From contig NZ_CP060790.1 of NCBI RefSeq assembly GCF_014489595.1, positions 434,001 through 498,000 of the forward strand: a stretch of DNA of 64,000 bases. The letters are read 5' to 3'. This DNA comes from Paenacidovorax monticola. Lineage in GTDB: Bacteria; Pseudomonadota; Gammaproteobacteria; Burkholderiales; Burkholderiaceae_C. Positions within the stretch are counted from its first letter, which is position 1. Every line of letters starts with the position of its first letter. The position numbers and the translations under genes are program-made. The notes beneath the pieces are model-generated. The model saw nothing but the letters and a program-made list of their open reading frames with translations. It made no database searches and was not told the origin of the DNA. This document shows, in pieces, positions 9,539 through 17,582 of the stretch.

Positions 9539-11011
9539 ATGAGTGATCTGAGTGACAACGATATCCTGGCCCTCCCCACGGGCACCCCTGCCGAGGCGCC
9601 GGCCTCTTCGCTGCCCGAGGGCTGGCTCGACGTGCTGTCCATGGACATGGATGCCCAGGGCGTGGCCCGCAAGCCCGATGGCAAGGTGGTCTTCATCGAC
9701 GGCGCGCTGCCCACCGAGTGGGTCAGCGCCAACACCCACCGCAAGAAGAACAACTGGGAGCAGGCCAGCCTCGTGGCCATCCACCGCGAGTCGTCCCAGC
9801 GCGTGCGCCCTGGCTGCCCGCATTTCGGCCTGCACGCGGGCGCCTGCGGCGGCTGCAAGATGCAACATCTGCACGTGGGGGCCCAAGTGGCCGTCAAGCA
9901 GCGCGTGCTGGAGGACAACCTCTGGCACCTGGGCAAGGTCAAGGCCGAGACCATCCTGCGCCCCATCGAGGGCCCGGCCTGGGGCTACCGCTACCGCGCG
10001 CGCCTGTCGGTGCGCTACGTGCCCAAGAAGGACAAGGTGCTGGTGGGCTTCCACGAGCGCAAGAGCCGCTACATCGCCGACATGGAGACCTGCAAGATCC
10101 TGCCGCCGCATGTGGACGCCATGCTGATGCCGCTGCGGGCGCTGATCGGCTCGCTGCAGGCGCGCGACACCTGCCCGCAGATCGAGCTGGCCTGTGGCGA
10201 CGAGGTGACGGCCCTGGTGCTGCGCCACCTGGAGCCGCTGTCCGACGGAGACCTCTCCAAGCTGCGCGCCTTTGCGGTGGAGCACGGTGTGCAATGGTGG
10301 CTGCAGCCCAAGGGGCCCGACACGGTGCACCTGCTCGACCAGGGCGGCCCGCAGCTCGCCTATGGCCTGCCCGACTTCGGCATCACCATGCCGTTCAAGC
10401 CCACCGATTTCACCCAGGTCAACCCGCACATCAACCGCGTGCTGGTCACGCGTGCGCTGCGCCTGCTCGACGCGCAAAAGACCGAGCGCGTGATCGACTG
10501 GTTCTGCGGCCTGGGCAACTTCACGCTGCCCATCGCCACGCAGGCGCGCGAGGTGCTGGGCATCGAGGGCAGCGAGGCCCTGGTGGCCCGCTCGCGCGAA
10601 AACTACAAATCAAATCAGGCTCAGGCGGTGGCTGGTAGAGCGCTGGTAGCTACTCATTTTGTAGCGCGCAACCTGTTCGAGATGACCCCCGAAATGCTCG
10701 TGGCCGACGGCCGCGCCGACAAGTGGCTGGTCGATCCGCCGCGCGAAGGCGCCTTCGCGCTTTCCAAGGCGCTGGCCGACATCCACCAGGCGCGCATCGG
10801 CGCCGAGGACGCGCCGGCGCTGCCTGCGGGGGCTGAAGGCTGGGAGCCGCCTTCGCGCATCGTCTACGTGAGCTGTAACCCGGCCACGCTCGCGCGCGAT
10901 GCGGGCCTGCTGGTCCACCAGGGGGGCTACCGCTGCGTGGCGGCGGGGGTGGTGAACATGTTCCCGCACACGGCCCACGTGGAGAGCATGGCAGTGTTCG
11001 AACGGGCCTGA
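9539..11011 (+). CDS. rlmD: 23S rRNA (uracil-5-)-methyltransferase RlmD/RumA
   Basis: 490 residues. It transfers a methyl group from SAM to a 23S rRNA uridine (U1939 in E. coli). An iron-sulfur site is formed by [14 protein letters not shown] plus the later ETCKI. The SAM motif is [12 protein letters not shown], and the nucleophile is C446 in [11 protein letters not shown] dispersed repeat-like segment (10605-10665) is inserted in frame near residues 356-376 ([16 protein letters not shown]), just after the SAM-binding region, where other family members have no such stretch as far as I recall. Confidence 0.93.
   Translation: MSDLSDNDILALPTGTPAEAPASSLPEGWLDVLSMDMDAQGVARKPDGKVVFIDGALPTEWVSANTHRKKNNWEQASLVAIHRESSQRVRPGCPHFGLHAGACGGCKMQHLHVGAQVAVKQRVLEDNLWHLGKVKAETILRPIEGPAWGYRYRARLSVRYVPKKDKVLVGFHERKSRYIADMETCKILPPHVDAMLMPLRALIGSLQARDTCPQIELACGDEVTALVLRHLEPLSDGDLSKLRAFAVEHGVQWWLQPKGPDTVHLLDQGGPQLAYGLPDFGITMPFKPTDFTQVNPHINRVLVTRALRLLDAQKTERVIDWFCGLGNFTLPIATQAREVLGIEGSEALVARSRENYKSNQAQAVAGRALVATHFVARNLFEMTPEMLVADGRADKWLVDPPREGAFALSKALADIHQARIGAEDAPALPAGAEGWEPPSRIVYVSCNPATLARDAGLLVHQGGYRCVAAGVVNMFPHTAHVESMAVFERA
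10605..10665 (-). repeat. Dispersed short repeat, copy inside rlmD
   Basis: Read on the minus strand it begins GCTACAAAATGAGTAGCTAC and continues to CAGCGCT. It shares the pattern gctac-(A/T-rich)-tag(c/t)tgctagcgc with copies at 12791, 31850 and 33250. It keeps the rlmD frame open, adding about 20 residues. Confidence 0.5.
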
Positions 11012-11030
11012 GGCCCGCAGGGGAGGGGCG

Positions 11031-11399
11031 TCAGCTGCGGTCGCGCCGGCCGCTGCTCTCCTCGCCGGCTTCCGCATCGCCTGAGCGGCCGCGCGCAGGC
11101 TTGGGCTCCAGCTTGCCCAGGACCGAGGGCGTGCCTTCGAGCTTGTTCTCGCGCATGTAGGCGTCCATGTCTTTCCAGCCGGCGAACACGGCCGCCTTGG
11201 CGGCCTTGGGGTTCAGGGTGAAGCAGTCCTCCAGCCCGCGCAGCGCATGGCGGCACGCGCCGCCGATGGCCTTGGCTTCGGCCTCGCGCTGGACCACGCG
11301 CGGATCGGGGCCCAGCCCGGGGATTTCGCAGCCCGTCAGCAGCAGGAGCAGGGGCGCGGCAAGAAGGTAGGGCCGCATGGAGGGGGCTTTCATGGACAT
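11031..11399 (-). CDS. Small lipoprotein of unknown function
   Basis: 122 residues. The signal peptide ends in a lipobox (LLLLLTGC), so the protein should be lipidated at this Cys and anchored in a membrane. Two further Cys occur in GGACRHALRGLEDCF, and the C-terminus is charged and low complexity. The start at 11399 is chosen for the GGAGACAG just upstream. It converges on rlmD and follows the YccA-type gene on the same strand. No family recognised. Confidence 0.7.
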   Translation of the reverse strand: MSMKAPSMRPYLLAAPLLLLLTGCEIPGLGPDPRVVQREAEAKAIGGACRHALRGLEDCFTLNPKAAKAAVFAGWKDMDAYMRENKLEGTPSVLGKLEPKPARGRSGDAEAGEESSGRRDRS

Positions 11400-11465
11400 G
11401 TTGCTGTCTCCATTATCGGCAGGCTGGCCCCATGGTTGAGGGTTGTGTGTTGCGCCCAGGCAAGA

Positions 11466-11489
11466 AAAAGGGCCCCGAGGGGCCCTTTT
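11466..11489 (-). terminator. Rho-independent terminator after the YccA-type gene
   Basis: Stem AAAAGGGCCCC / GGGGCCCTTTT with a minimal loop. Read on the minus strand it ends in a T-run just after the stop of the Bax inhibitor-1/YccA gene. Confidence 0.8.
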
Positions 11490-11508
11490 CGCGGTGCGGA
11501 GCACGGGT

Positions 11509-12198
11509 TCAGTCGCGCTCGCCGCCCATGATGCCCAGCAGGGCCAGCAGGCTCTGGAACACGTTGAAGATGTCCAGGTACAGGGCCAGCGTGGCGCTGA
11601 TGTAGTTGGTCTCGCCGCCGTCCAGGATCTGCTTCAGGTCGTACAGCATGTAGGCGCTGAAGATGCCGATGGCCGCGACCGAGATGGCCATCATGCCGGC
11701 CGACGAGCCCACGAACACGTTGATGATGCTGCCGACCATGAGCACCATGGCGCCCACGAACAGCCACTTGCCCATGCCCGAGAGGTCGCGCTTGATGACG
11801 CTGGCCAGGCTGGCCATCACGAAGAACACGCCGGCCGTGCCCGCGAAGGCGGTCATGATGAGGTCGGAGCCGTTCTTGAAGCCCAGCACCATGCCGATCA
11901 GGCGCGACAGCATGAGGCCCATGAAGAACGTGAAGGCCAGCAGAACGGGCACGCCAGCGGCCGAGTGCTTGGTCTTCTCGATGGCGAACATGAACGCGAA
12001 CGCGCCGCCCATGAACACGATCAGACCCACGCCGCCGCGCAGCGACTGGGTGATGCCCGTGGCCACGCCGAGCCAGGCGCCCAGCACGGTGGGCAGCAGG
12101 CTCAGCGCCAGCAGCCAGTAGGTGTTGCGCAGCGCCTTGTGGCGCTGCTCTTGGGATACGGCATAACCCGCGCCCAGGGGAGTGACTTCGGTGTTCAT
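11509..12198 (-). CDS. Bax inhibitor-1/YccA family membrane protein
   Basis: 229 residues from ATG 12198 (AGGAGAG Shine-Dalgarno just upstream) with seven predicted membrane helices. The family-typical region AIGIFSAYMLYDLKQILDGGETNYISATLALYLDIFN, quoted here only by its ends (AIGIFSAYML to LALYLDIFN), includes the conserved acidic residues of the BI-1 pore. In E. coli YccA interacts with the FtsH protease and protects the Sec translocon; calcium or proton leak has been shown for BsYetJ. It is transcribed away from the GlcG gene. Confidence 0.9.
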   Translation of the reverse strand: MNTEVTPLGAGYAVSQEQRHKALRNTYWLLALSLLPTVLGAWLGVATGITQSLRGGVGLIVFMGGAFAFMFAIEKTKHSAAGVPVLLAFTFFMGLMLSRLIGMVLGFKNGSDLIMTAFAGTAGVFFVMASLASVIKRDLSGMGKWLFVGAMVLMVGSIINVFVGSSAGMMAISVAAIGIFSAYMLYDLKQILDGGETNYISATLALYLDIFNVFQSLLALLGIMGGERD

Positions 12199-12380
12199 CT
12201 TCTCTTTCTCTCCTTGGTGGCCTGCCCAGGTGGCAGGTCCGCGCATTCTAGGTGGAGGTTTTTCCGGCACCTGCAATACCCGGACGCACAGCGGCAGTTT
12301 TGGGTTGGATTGTTTTGCGCGCTGCAACATGGATGGAATCGGTATGCTCAAAGGTTTATCACTCCCTGAATGATCCGCAT

Positions 12381-12788
12381 ATGAAGACCAAGCCCGAACT
12401 CGAACTCGCCGACGTCAAGAAGATCGCCGCCGCCGCCGAAGCCGAGGCGCTGAAGAACCAGTGGGCCGTGACCATTGCGATCGTGGACGATGGCGGCCAC
12501 CTGCTGTGGCTGCAGCGCCTGGACGGCGCCGCGCCCGTGTCCTCGCACATTGCCCCCTCCAAGGCCCGCACGGCGGCCCTGGGCCGCCGCGAGAGCAAGG
12601 TCTATGAGGACATCGTCAATGGCGGCCGCACCTCGTTCCTGTCGGCCCCTACGATCGATGGCCTGCTCGAAGGCGGTGTGCCGATCATGAAGGACGGCCA
12701 GTGCCTGGGCGCTGTGGGCGTGAGCGGCGTGAAGTCCACCGAGGACGCGCAGATCGCGCGCGCTGGCATTGCGGCCATTGGCCTGTGA
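12381..12788 (+). CDS. GlcG/HbpS family haem-binding-like protein
   Basis: 135 residues, a single GlcG/HbpS domain. Family hallmarks are AVTIAIVDDGGHLLWLQRLDGA near the N-terminus (quoted by its core VDDGGHLL), SKARTAALGR and GVPIMKDGQCLGAVGVSG. HbpS-type proteins bind haem or sense redox; GlcG is linked to glycolate use; the role of free-standing copies is unclear. Start ATG 12381; no strong Shine-Dalgarno. A strong hairpin terminator follows at 12849-12890. Confidence 0.85.
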   Translation: MKTKPELELADVKKIAAAAEAEALKNQWAVTIAIVDDGGHLLWLQRLDGAAPVSSHIAPSKARTAALGRRESKVYEDIVNGGRTSFLSAPTIDGLLEGGVPIMKDGQCLGAVGVSGVKSTEDAQIARAGIAAIGL

Positions 12789-12790
12789 TA

Positions 12791-12838
12791 CTTCTGATTT
12801 GATAGCGGCTGGCGCTTGCCTGATGGGCGCCAGGCCGC
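12791..12838 (+). repeat. Dispersed short repeat, intergenic copy
   Basis: Starts TTCTGATTTGATAGCGGCTG and continues GGCGCTTGCC, matching the tagctgctagcgc core of the other copies. It lies directly after the GlcG stop and before the terminator. Confidence 0.5.
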
Positions 12839-12848
12839 GAAATCGCAC

Positions 12849-12890
12849 CCAATGAAAAACCGGCCCATGAGGCCGGTTTTTCATTGGGGG
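12849..12890. terminator. Strong bidirectional terminator
   Basis: Inverted repeat CCAATGAAAAACCGGCC / GGCCGGTTTTTCATTGG with loop CATGA. It has A- and T-runs on the two sides and can end transcription from both directions, after GlcG on the plus strand and hemP on the minus strand. Confidence 0.85.
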
Positions 12891-12994
12891 AGATGGCAGG
12901 GAAAAAGAGCCTGGCTACCAGGAGGGAGACCCCCTTTGGCTGGCAAATACGACCCTTTGGCCTGCATAGGCCTGGAGTCGCCCCACGATGAAAC

Positions 12995-13210
12995 CTATTT
13001 CGTCAGAATCAGCTTGCCCAGCTTGGTGGCCTGCAGGCGGTAGAGCGAGCCGTTGTGCACGATGGTCACGGCCTTCTGGCCCTTGAGCAGTTCGTTGCTG
13101 TCCACCGCACCCGCGGGCATCTCGCCTTGCTGCGCCGGTTCCTGGCGTTGCGCCGGGCCGTCGAAGCTGGCCGGGGCGAAGAAGGAGGTGGCGGTGAGGC
13201 TGGCTTGCAT
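12995..13210 (-). CDS. hemP: Hemin uptake protein HemP
   Basis: 71 residues from ATG 13210 (GAGGGA just upstream). The C-terminal half, ELLKGQKAVTIVHNGSLYR then LQATKLGKLILTK, is the HemP signature. HemP is a small protein made under iron limitation; in some bacteria it activates haem uptake genes. The longer TTG start at 13258 is rejected because it would overlap the Fur box. It lies downstream of exbD on the same strand but has its own Fur-controlled promoter. Confidence 0.9.
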   Translation of the reverse strand: MQASLTATSFFAPASFDGPAQRQEPAQQGEMPAGAVDSNELLKGQKAVTIVHNGSLYRLQATKLGKLILTK

Positions 13211-13237
13211 GGAATGTCCCTCGGTGCGATCTGATTT

Positions 13238-13256
13238 GTTAATGATAACCATTCGC
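13238..13256. promoter_or_regulatory. Fur box upstream of hemP
   Basis: GTTAATGATAACCATTCGC matches 15 of 19 positions of the consensus GATAATGATAATCATTATC. It is 28 bases upstream of the hemP start, so iron repression is expected. Confidence 0.75.
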
Positions 13257-13315
13257 AATTAAAAGGCAAGACATGGAGTCGTTATTTTTTGTAATCCATG
13301 CCTGGAAAGGGGTGG

Positions 13316-13337
13316 TGGAAGCCCCGACGGGCTTCCA
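13316..13337 (-). terminator. Hairpin after exbD
   Basis: 9-bp stem TGGAAGCCC / GGGCTTCCA with a 4-nt loop, 42 bases after the exbD stop. The downstream T content is low, so termination may be partial. Confidence 0.5.
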
Positions 13338-13378
13338 CAGCGGGCTCCACCTAGGAACCCGCCAGGTTGCACTGGGAG

Positions 13379-13786
13379 CTACTGCGGATCGGTCACGAAG
13401 CCGATCTTGCGCACCCCGGCGCGCTGGGCGGCCGCCATGGCCTGGGCCACGCGCTCGTAGCGCACGCTCTTGTCGCCGCGGATGTGCAGGTCGGGCTGCG
13501 GCTCCTTGGCGGCCTCGGCCTGCAGGCGCGGAGCGAGTTCCTCGTCGGTGATCGCGAACTCGTTCCAGTGGTACTTGCCCTCGGCGTCCACGGAAAGGCG
13601 CACGGTCTCGGGCTTCATGTCCTCGGGCTGGTTCACGGCCTTGGGCAGGTCCACGTTGACCGAGTGCTTCATGACGGGCACCGTGATGATGAAGATGATG
13701 AGCAGCACCAGCATGACGTCGACCAGCGGCGTCATGTTGATCTCGTTCATCACCTCGTCGGAGTCGTCCTGGGTTCCGAAAGCCAT
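13379..13786 (-). CDS. exbD: Biopolymer transport protein ExbD
   Basis: 135 residues: one N-terminal membrane helix (PLVDVMLVLLIIFIITVPV, with the proton-pathway aspartate D23) and a periplasmic domain. ExbD works with ExbB to use proton motive force to energise TonB for outer-membrane uptake of siderophores and haem. It lies 3 bases after exbB in a tonB-exbB-exbD operon. Confidence 0.95.
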   Translation of the reverse strand: MAFGTQDDSDEVMNEINMTPLVDVMLVLLIIFIITVPVMKHSVNVDLPKAVNQPEDMKPETVRLSVDAEGKYHWNEFAITDEELAPRLQAEAAKEPQPDLHIRGDKSVRYERVAQAMAAAQRAGVRKIGFVTDPQ

Positions 13787-13789
13787 GGC

Positions 13790-14506
13790 TCAGGCGCCTT
13801 TCTTGAGGGGCAGCACCTTGCTCTCGCCCGCGGCGGAGACGCGCGCACCGGTCACGAAGTAGGCGTGCAGGTCGTGGGCGAAGCTGTTGAGGCGGTTCAG
13901 GATGGACTTGTTGCCGCGCACCAGGGCGTTGTAGCCCAGCACGGCGGGGATGGCCACGGCCAGGCCCAGCGCGGTCATGATGAGCGCCTCGCCGATGGGG
14001 CCGGCCACCTTGTCGATGGTGGACTGGCCCGATGCGCCGATGGCCACGAGTGCATGGTAGATGCCCCACACGGTGCCGAACAGGCCGATGAACGGGGCCG
14101 TGGAGCCCACCGAGGCCAGGATGGCCAGGCCCGACTGCAGGCGCGCGGTGAATTCGTCGATGCAGTTGCGCAGGCAGCGCGTGACCCAGTCGCTCACGTC
14201 CAGCGTGTCGTGCAGGTGAGCCTTGGTGTTGCGGTGGTGGGCCGTGGCTTCACGGCCTTCGAGCGCCAGGTGGCGGAAGGGGTTGGCCGGGTCGTTGCCG
14301 AGCTTGGACAGGCCCGCCGCGAAGTCTTCGCTGTGCCAGAAGTCCTGCGCACCACGGGCGTGCTTCTTGAACTTCATGATGTCCAGCGCCTTGATGAGGA
14401 TCACGATCCACGAGGCCAGCGACATGGCGAGCAGGATCACTGCCACCGCGCGGGTCACAAAGTCGCCTTGGGTCCAGACGCTGGCGATGCCGAAATGCGT
14501 ATCCAT
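13790..14506 (-). CDS. exbB: Biopolymer transport protein ExbB
   Basis: 238 residues with three membrane helices and the MotA/TolQ/ExbB core (GSTAPFIGLFGTVWGIYHAL and AIPAVLGYNALVRGNK). It forms the pentameric proton channel that holds the ExbD dimer in the inner membrane and drives TonB. It is between tonB and exbD, with 15 bases to tonB. Confidence 0.95.
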   Translation of the reverse strand: MDTHFGIASVWTQGDFVTRAVAVILLAMSLASWIVILIKALDIMKFKKHARGAQDFWHSEDFAAGLSKLGNDPANPFRHLALEGREATAHHRNTKAHLHDTLDVSDWVTRCLRNCIDEFTARLQSGLAILASVGSTAPFIGLFGTVWGIYHALVAIGASGQSTIDKVAGPIGEALIMTALGLAVAIPAVLGYNALVRGNKSILNRLNSFAHDLHAYFVTGARVSAAGESKVLPLKKGA

Positions 14507-14521
14507 GAGAACTCCTGAAAA

Positions 14522-15204
14522 TTATTCGAGAACAAAATTGATCGGAACGATGTTCCACATGGCCTCGGGCACGCCGTTGCGCTTGCCGGGCACGAAGCGC
14601 CAGCGGCGCACGGCCTCCAGGGCCTGCTGGTCCAGGCGTTCGTAGCCGCTGGACTTGTTGATTTCGAGTTTCTGGGGCACGCCTTCGGCATCGATGAACA
14701 CGCGCAGCACCACCTTGCCCTGTTCGCCCAGGCGCTTGCTCATGGAGGGGTAGCCGGGCTTGGGGTTGTTCAGGTAGGCCGCATTGCTGGAGGGCAGCTC
14801 GATCTTTGGCGGCGCGGGGGGCGCCGGCGGAGCGGGCGGCGCCGGGGGTGCGGGGGGGCCTCGGCCACGGGGGCCGGTGCCGGAGCGGGCTCGATCACGC
14901 CCGTGGGCGCATTGGGCGCCGGCGCGGGGCTGGGCACGGCCAGCGGCATGGGGGCCTTGCGCTGGACCGGCGTGCGGGGCGCGGGCTTGGGCGGGGGAGG
15001 CGGCGGCGGTGGCTTGACCTCGGGGGCGGGCGGCGCGAGGAACTCGGCCAGCACTTCGGCGGGCACCACGATCTCGGCGGCCCGGCGCAGCAGGCCCGTC
15101 TGCAGGGCCCACAGGCCTGCAACGTGCAGCAGCACCACGGAACCCGCGATGACGGCATTGCGGCTCAGGCCCGATGCCGGGGCGAAACGGTCGGTAGGGG
15201 ACAT
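14522..15204 (-). CDS. tonB: Energy transducer TonB, frameshifted in this sequence
   Basis: The N-terminal membrane anchor (RNAVIAGSVVLLHVAGLWAL) and proline-rich linker are in one frame. The C-terminal TonB domain (GYPSMSKRLGEQGKVVLRV, RWRFVPGKRNG) is in another. One added base in the seven-G run at 14852-14858 gives a continuous 227-residue TonB with a PPAPPAPPAPP linker. TonB spans the periplasm and transmits energy to outer-membrane receptors such as the one at 17583-19822. The start at 15204 is preferred over 15237. The break lies in a homopolymer and is probably a sequencing error. Confidence 0.88.
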
Positions 15205-15265
15205 AGGGATGAAGGGCGTCAGGCGCTCGCGTGGCAAGCGCCCGCACCCACAGAAGCCAGATTGT

Positions 15266-15340
15266 TTACTTGCGGAAGATCCACCAGGCCGAGCCTACGA
15301 CCAGGATCAGGCTGCCTGCAAGGGTTGAGAGCAGTTCCAT
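15266..15340 (-). CDS. Candidate 24-residue membrane microprotein
   Basis: ATG 15340 to TAA 15266 encodes MELLSTLAGSLILVVG followed by SAWWIFRK: one hydrophobic helix with a basic C-terminal end, the usual shape of single-pass bacterial microproteins. It overlaps the end of bfd by 34 bases in another frame and lies directly upstream of tonB. The Shine-Dalgarno is weak, so translation is uncertain. A role in the Ton complex would be speculation. Confidence 0.4.
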   Translation of the reverse strand: MELLSTLAGSLILVVGSAWWIFRK

Positions 15341-15579
15341 GCTTTGCTGTCCAGGATGGATTTGGCAAGCTGGATCGTCTGCGGCGCGGCCTCGTTGTGC
15401 AGGGCGGCGACCGGGTGCGATGCGCTGCACTGGGCCACCACGTCACGTGCGCAGCTCTCGCAGCGCCCGCACTGGGTGGCCACGCCGAGCTCGAACTGGA
15501 TTTCGTCGAAGCTCATGCCCGCGCGTGCGTGGCGTGCGATCTCGCGGTCAGAAACCCGGCGGCAAACACAGACGATCAT
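15307..15579 (-). CDS. bfd: Bacterioferritin-associated ferredoxin
   Basis: 90 residues. The [2Fe-2S] ligands C4, C6, C37 and C40 fit the Bfd pattern CxC-x30-CxxC. Bfd reduces bacterioferritin to release stored iron. It is the first gene of the bfd-tonB-exbB-exbD group, with an iron-type inverted repeat upstream (15626-15646). The C-terminal extension after residue 60 is longer than in E. coli Bfd (64 residues). Confidence 0.9.
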   Translation of the reverse strand: MIVCVCRRVSDREIARHARAGMSFDEIQFELGVATQCGRCESCARDVVAQCSASHPVAALHNEAAPQTIQLAKSILDSKAWNCSQPLQAA

Positions 15580-15625
15580 GGCAGCAGACAGTGGTAGCTG
15601 GCTATTGAAGGGATGGAATGATTAT

Positions 15626-15646
15626 AAATGCGAATTCATCGCATTT
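15626..15646. promoter_or_regulatory. Inverted repeat upstream of bfd, Fur-like
   Basis: AAATGCGA-ATTCA-TCGCATTT, a perfect 8-bp-arm dyad in AT-rich DNA 47 bases upstream of the bfd start. The flanking ATGATTATAAAT also resembles Fur half sites. Assignment to Fur is by context. Confidence 0.5.
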
Positions 15647-15706
15647 GCAATTCAATGTTGCCCCCAGGGTCTGCCGGGCGCGGGTGGCGTGCCACGCCGT
15701 GGGGGC

Positions 15707-16840
15707 TCAGCCGGCCGCTGGGTCCACCAGCACGGAAGAGGCCTGGTCCAGCGTCTGGCAGCCCGTCAGCGCCATGGCGATCTCCAGCTCGTCGCGCAGC
15801 AGCCGCAGCACATGGGCCACGCCCGCGGCGCCTGCGTTGGCCAGGCCCCAGAGCACGGGGCGCCCGACCAGCACGGCGTTGGCGCCCAGGGCCATGGCCT
15901 TGAGCACATCGGTGCCGCGGCGGATGCCGCCGTCCACGAGCACCGGCACGGCCCCGTCCACGGCCCGCGCAATGCGCGGCAGCACGGCGGCGGTGGCGGG
16001 GCTGGTGTCCAGCGTGCGGCCGCCGTGGTTGGACACGATGAGGCCCGCTGCGCCCACCGACAGGGCCTGGCGGGCATCATCGGGGTGCATGATGCCCTTG
16101 AGCAGCACGGGCAGCCGTGTGATGGAGCGCAGCCAGGCCACGTCGTCCCAGGTGGGGGCGTGGTGCAACAGACCGTCGAAGAGTGCGCTCTGCCCGGGCC
16201 GCAGCTCCACGGGCGGCGGCGTGGTCATGCCCACGAGGTTCACGGCGCTGATGCCTGCCGGCAGGCGGAACTGGGCGCGGCGCTCGCGGTTCCGCGCGCC
16301 GTTGACGGGGGCGTCCACGGTGAGCACCAGGGCTTCGTAGCCCGCATCCTCCACCTGGCGTACCAGCGCGCGGGTGAAGCCCCGGTCCGGCTGCAGGTAG
16401 AGCTGGAACCACAGCGGCCCCCGGCCGGGCTGGTCCCGCGTGGCCTGTGCGATGGGCGCCAAGGGCTGGCTGGCCTGGGTGCTGAGCACGTAGCCCGCGC
16501 CCAGGGCCGCGGCCGCGTAGGCGGCAGCCAGTTCGCCGTCGGGGTGCGCCATGGCCTGGAAGGCCATGGGGGCCACCAGCAAGGGGCACTCCAGCTCGCG
16601 GCCCAGCAGGCGCACCCGGGTATGCCCGCCGGCCAGGGGGCGCAGCACGCGGGGCCAGAGCTGCAGCGCGTTCCAGGCGTCGCGGTTGGCCCGCAGCGTG
16701 AATTCGTCGGCGGCGCCGCCGCTGAAATAGGCCCAGGCGTTGTCGTCGAGCAGCGTGCGGGCGTGGCTTTCGTGGTCGGCCAGACTGGCCAGCCCGGGGG
16801 GCAACGGGTGAAGGGCGGGGGATGCGGGGAGGGCGCTCAT
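15707..16840 (-). CDS. FMN-dependent alpha-hydroxy-acid oxidase/dehydrogenase (LldD-like)
   Basis: 377 residues forming a TIM barrel of the lactate/glycolate oxidase family. Visible are PLLVAPMAFQAMAHPDGE (flavin phosphate side), LLKGIMHPDDA (catalytic Lys region) and the catalytic SNHGGRTLDTSPA, followed by VLVDGGIRRGTDVLKAMALGA. It oxidises a 2-hydroxy acid (often L-lactate) to the 2-oxo acid. It lies 19 bases after piuC on the same strand, so it may be part of an iron-regulated unit; the substrate is not fixed by the sequence. Confidence 0.88.
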   Translation of the reverse strand: MSALPASPALHPLPPGLASLADHESHARTLLDDNAWAYFSGGAADEFTLRANRDAWNALQLWPRVLRPLAGGHTRVRLLGRELECPLLVAPMAFQAMAHPDGELAAAYAAAALGAGYVLSTQASQPLAPIAQATRDQPGRGPLWFQLYLQPDRGFTRALVRQVEDAGYEALVLTVDAPVNGARNRERRAQFRLPAGISAVNLVGMTTPPPVELRPGQSALFDGLLHHAPTWDDVAWLRSITRLPVLLKGIMHPDDARQALSVGAAGLIVSNHGGRTLDTSPATAAVLPRIARAVDGAVPVLVDGGIRRGTDVLKAMALGANAVLVGRPVLWGLANAGAAGVAHVLRLLRDELEIAMALTGCQTLDQASSVLVDPAAG

Positions 16841-16859
16841 GTGGCGTTCCGGACCCCGT

Positions 16860-17551
16860 TCAGACGTCGCCCCACATGCGCAGGAGGTTGTGGTACGTGC
16901 CCGTGAGTGCGATCAGCGACGGGTGCCGCTCGCCGAACTCATGGCGCAGCTGCAGCAGCGACATGTCCATATCGAAGAGCAGCCTGCGCTGCTCCAGGCT
17001 GCGCACCATGCTCTCGATCCACATGATCGAGCAGACCCGGTGGCCGCGCGTCACGGGGCGCACCTGGTGCACGGTGCTGCTGGGGTAGAGGATGGCGTCG
17101 CCCGCAGGTAGCTTGATCTGGTGCGTCTGGCCGAGGGTTTCGGTGATGGTCAGCTCTCCGCCGTCGTAGTCCTGCGGATCGGTCAGGAACACGGTGCAGC
17201 TCAGGTCGCCCCGCACCCACTGCCGGTCGGCGGCGGAAAAGAGCATGCCGCTGTCCACATGGTCGCCATAGTGGTTGGCGTCGCCGCCGTAGCGGTTGAA
17301 CAGCGGGTTGAAGAAGCGGCGGGGCAGTGCCGCGGAGAAGAACAGCGGGTTGCGCTGCAGGGCTGTCTTGATGAGGCCCTGCAGGCGCTGCGATGCCTCG
17401 CTGCCCTGTGCCAGCTGCTGGTTATTCTTCTGGTGCACGGCCTGGCCCCCGCGCTGCCCGCACCGTCCACCCAGGGCGCCTGCGCACCGAGCAGGCTTTG
17501 GCACAGGGCCAGTTCTTCCGCGGTGAGTACGTTCTTGAGGTGGAGGTGCAT
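16860..17551 (-). CDS. piuC: PKHD-type Fe(II)/2-oxoglutarate hydroxylase PiuC, frameshifted in this sequence
   Basis: The first 30 residues (MHLHLKNVLTAEELALCQSL...) and the rest (GQAVHQKNNQQLAQGSEA onward) are in different frames. One added base in the C-run at 17446-17450 gives 230 residues, the PiuC length. The iron ligands HVD (in HYGDHVDSGM) and the distal His in STVHQVRPVTRGHR are intact. PiuC genes typically follow a catecholate siderophore receptor, as here; the role of the hydroxylase is not known in detail. Confidence 0.85.
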
Positions 17552-17582
17552 GGGGCGGGTGTTCAGGCCGAAGCGTTGCGGA

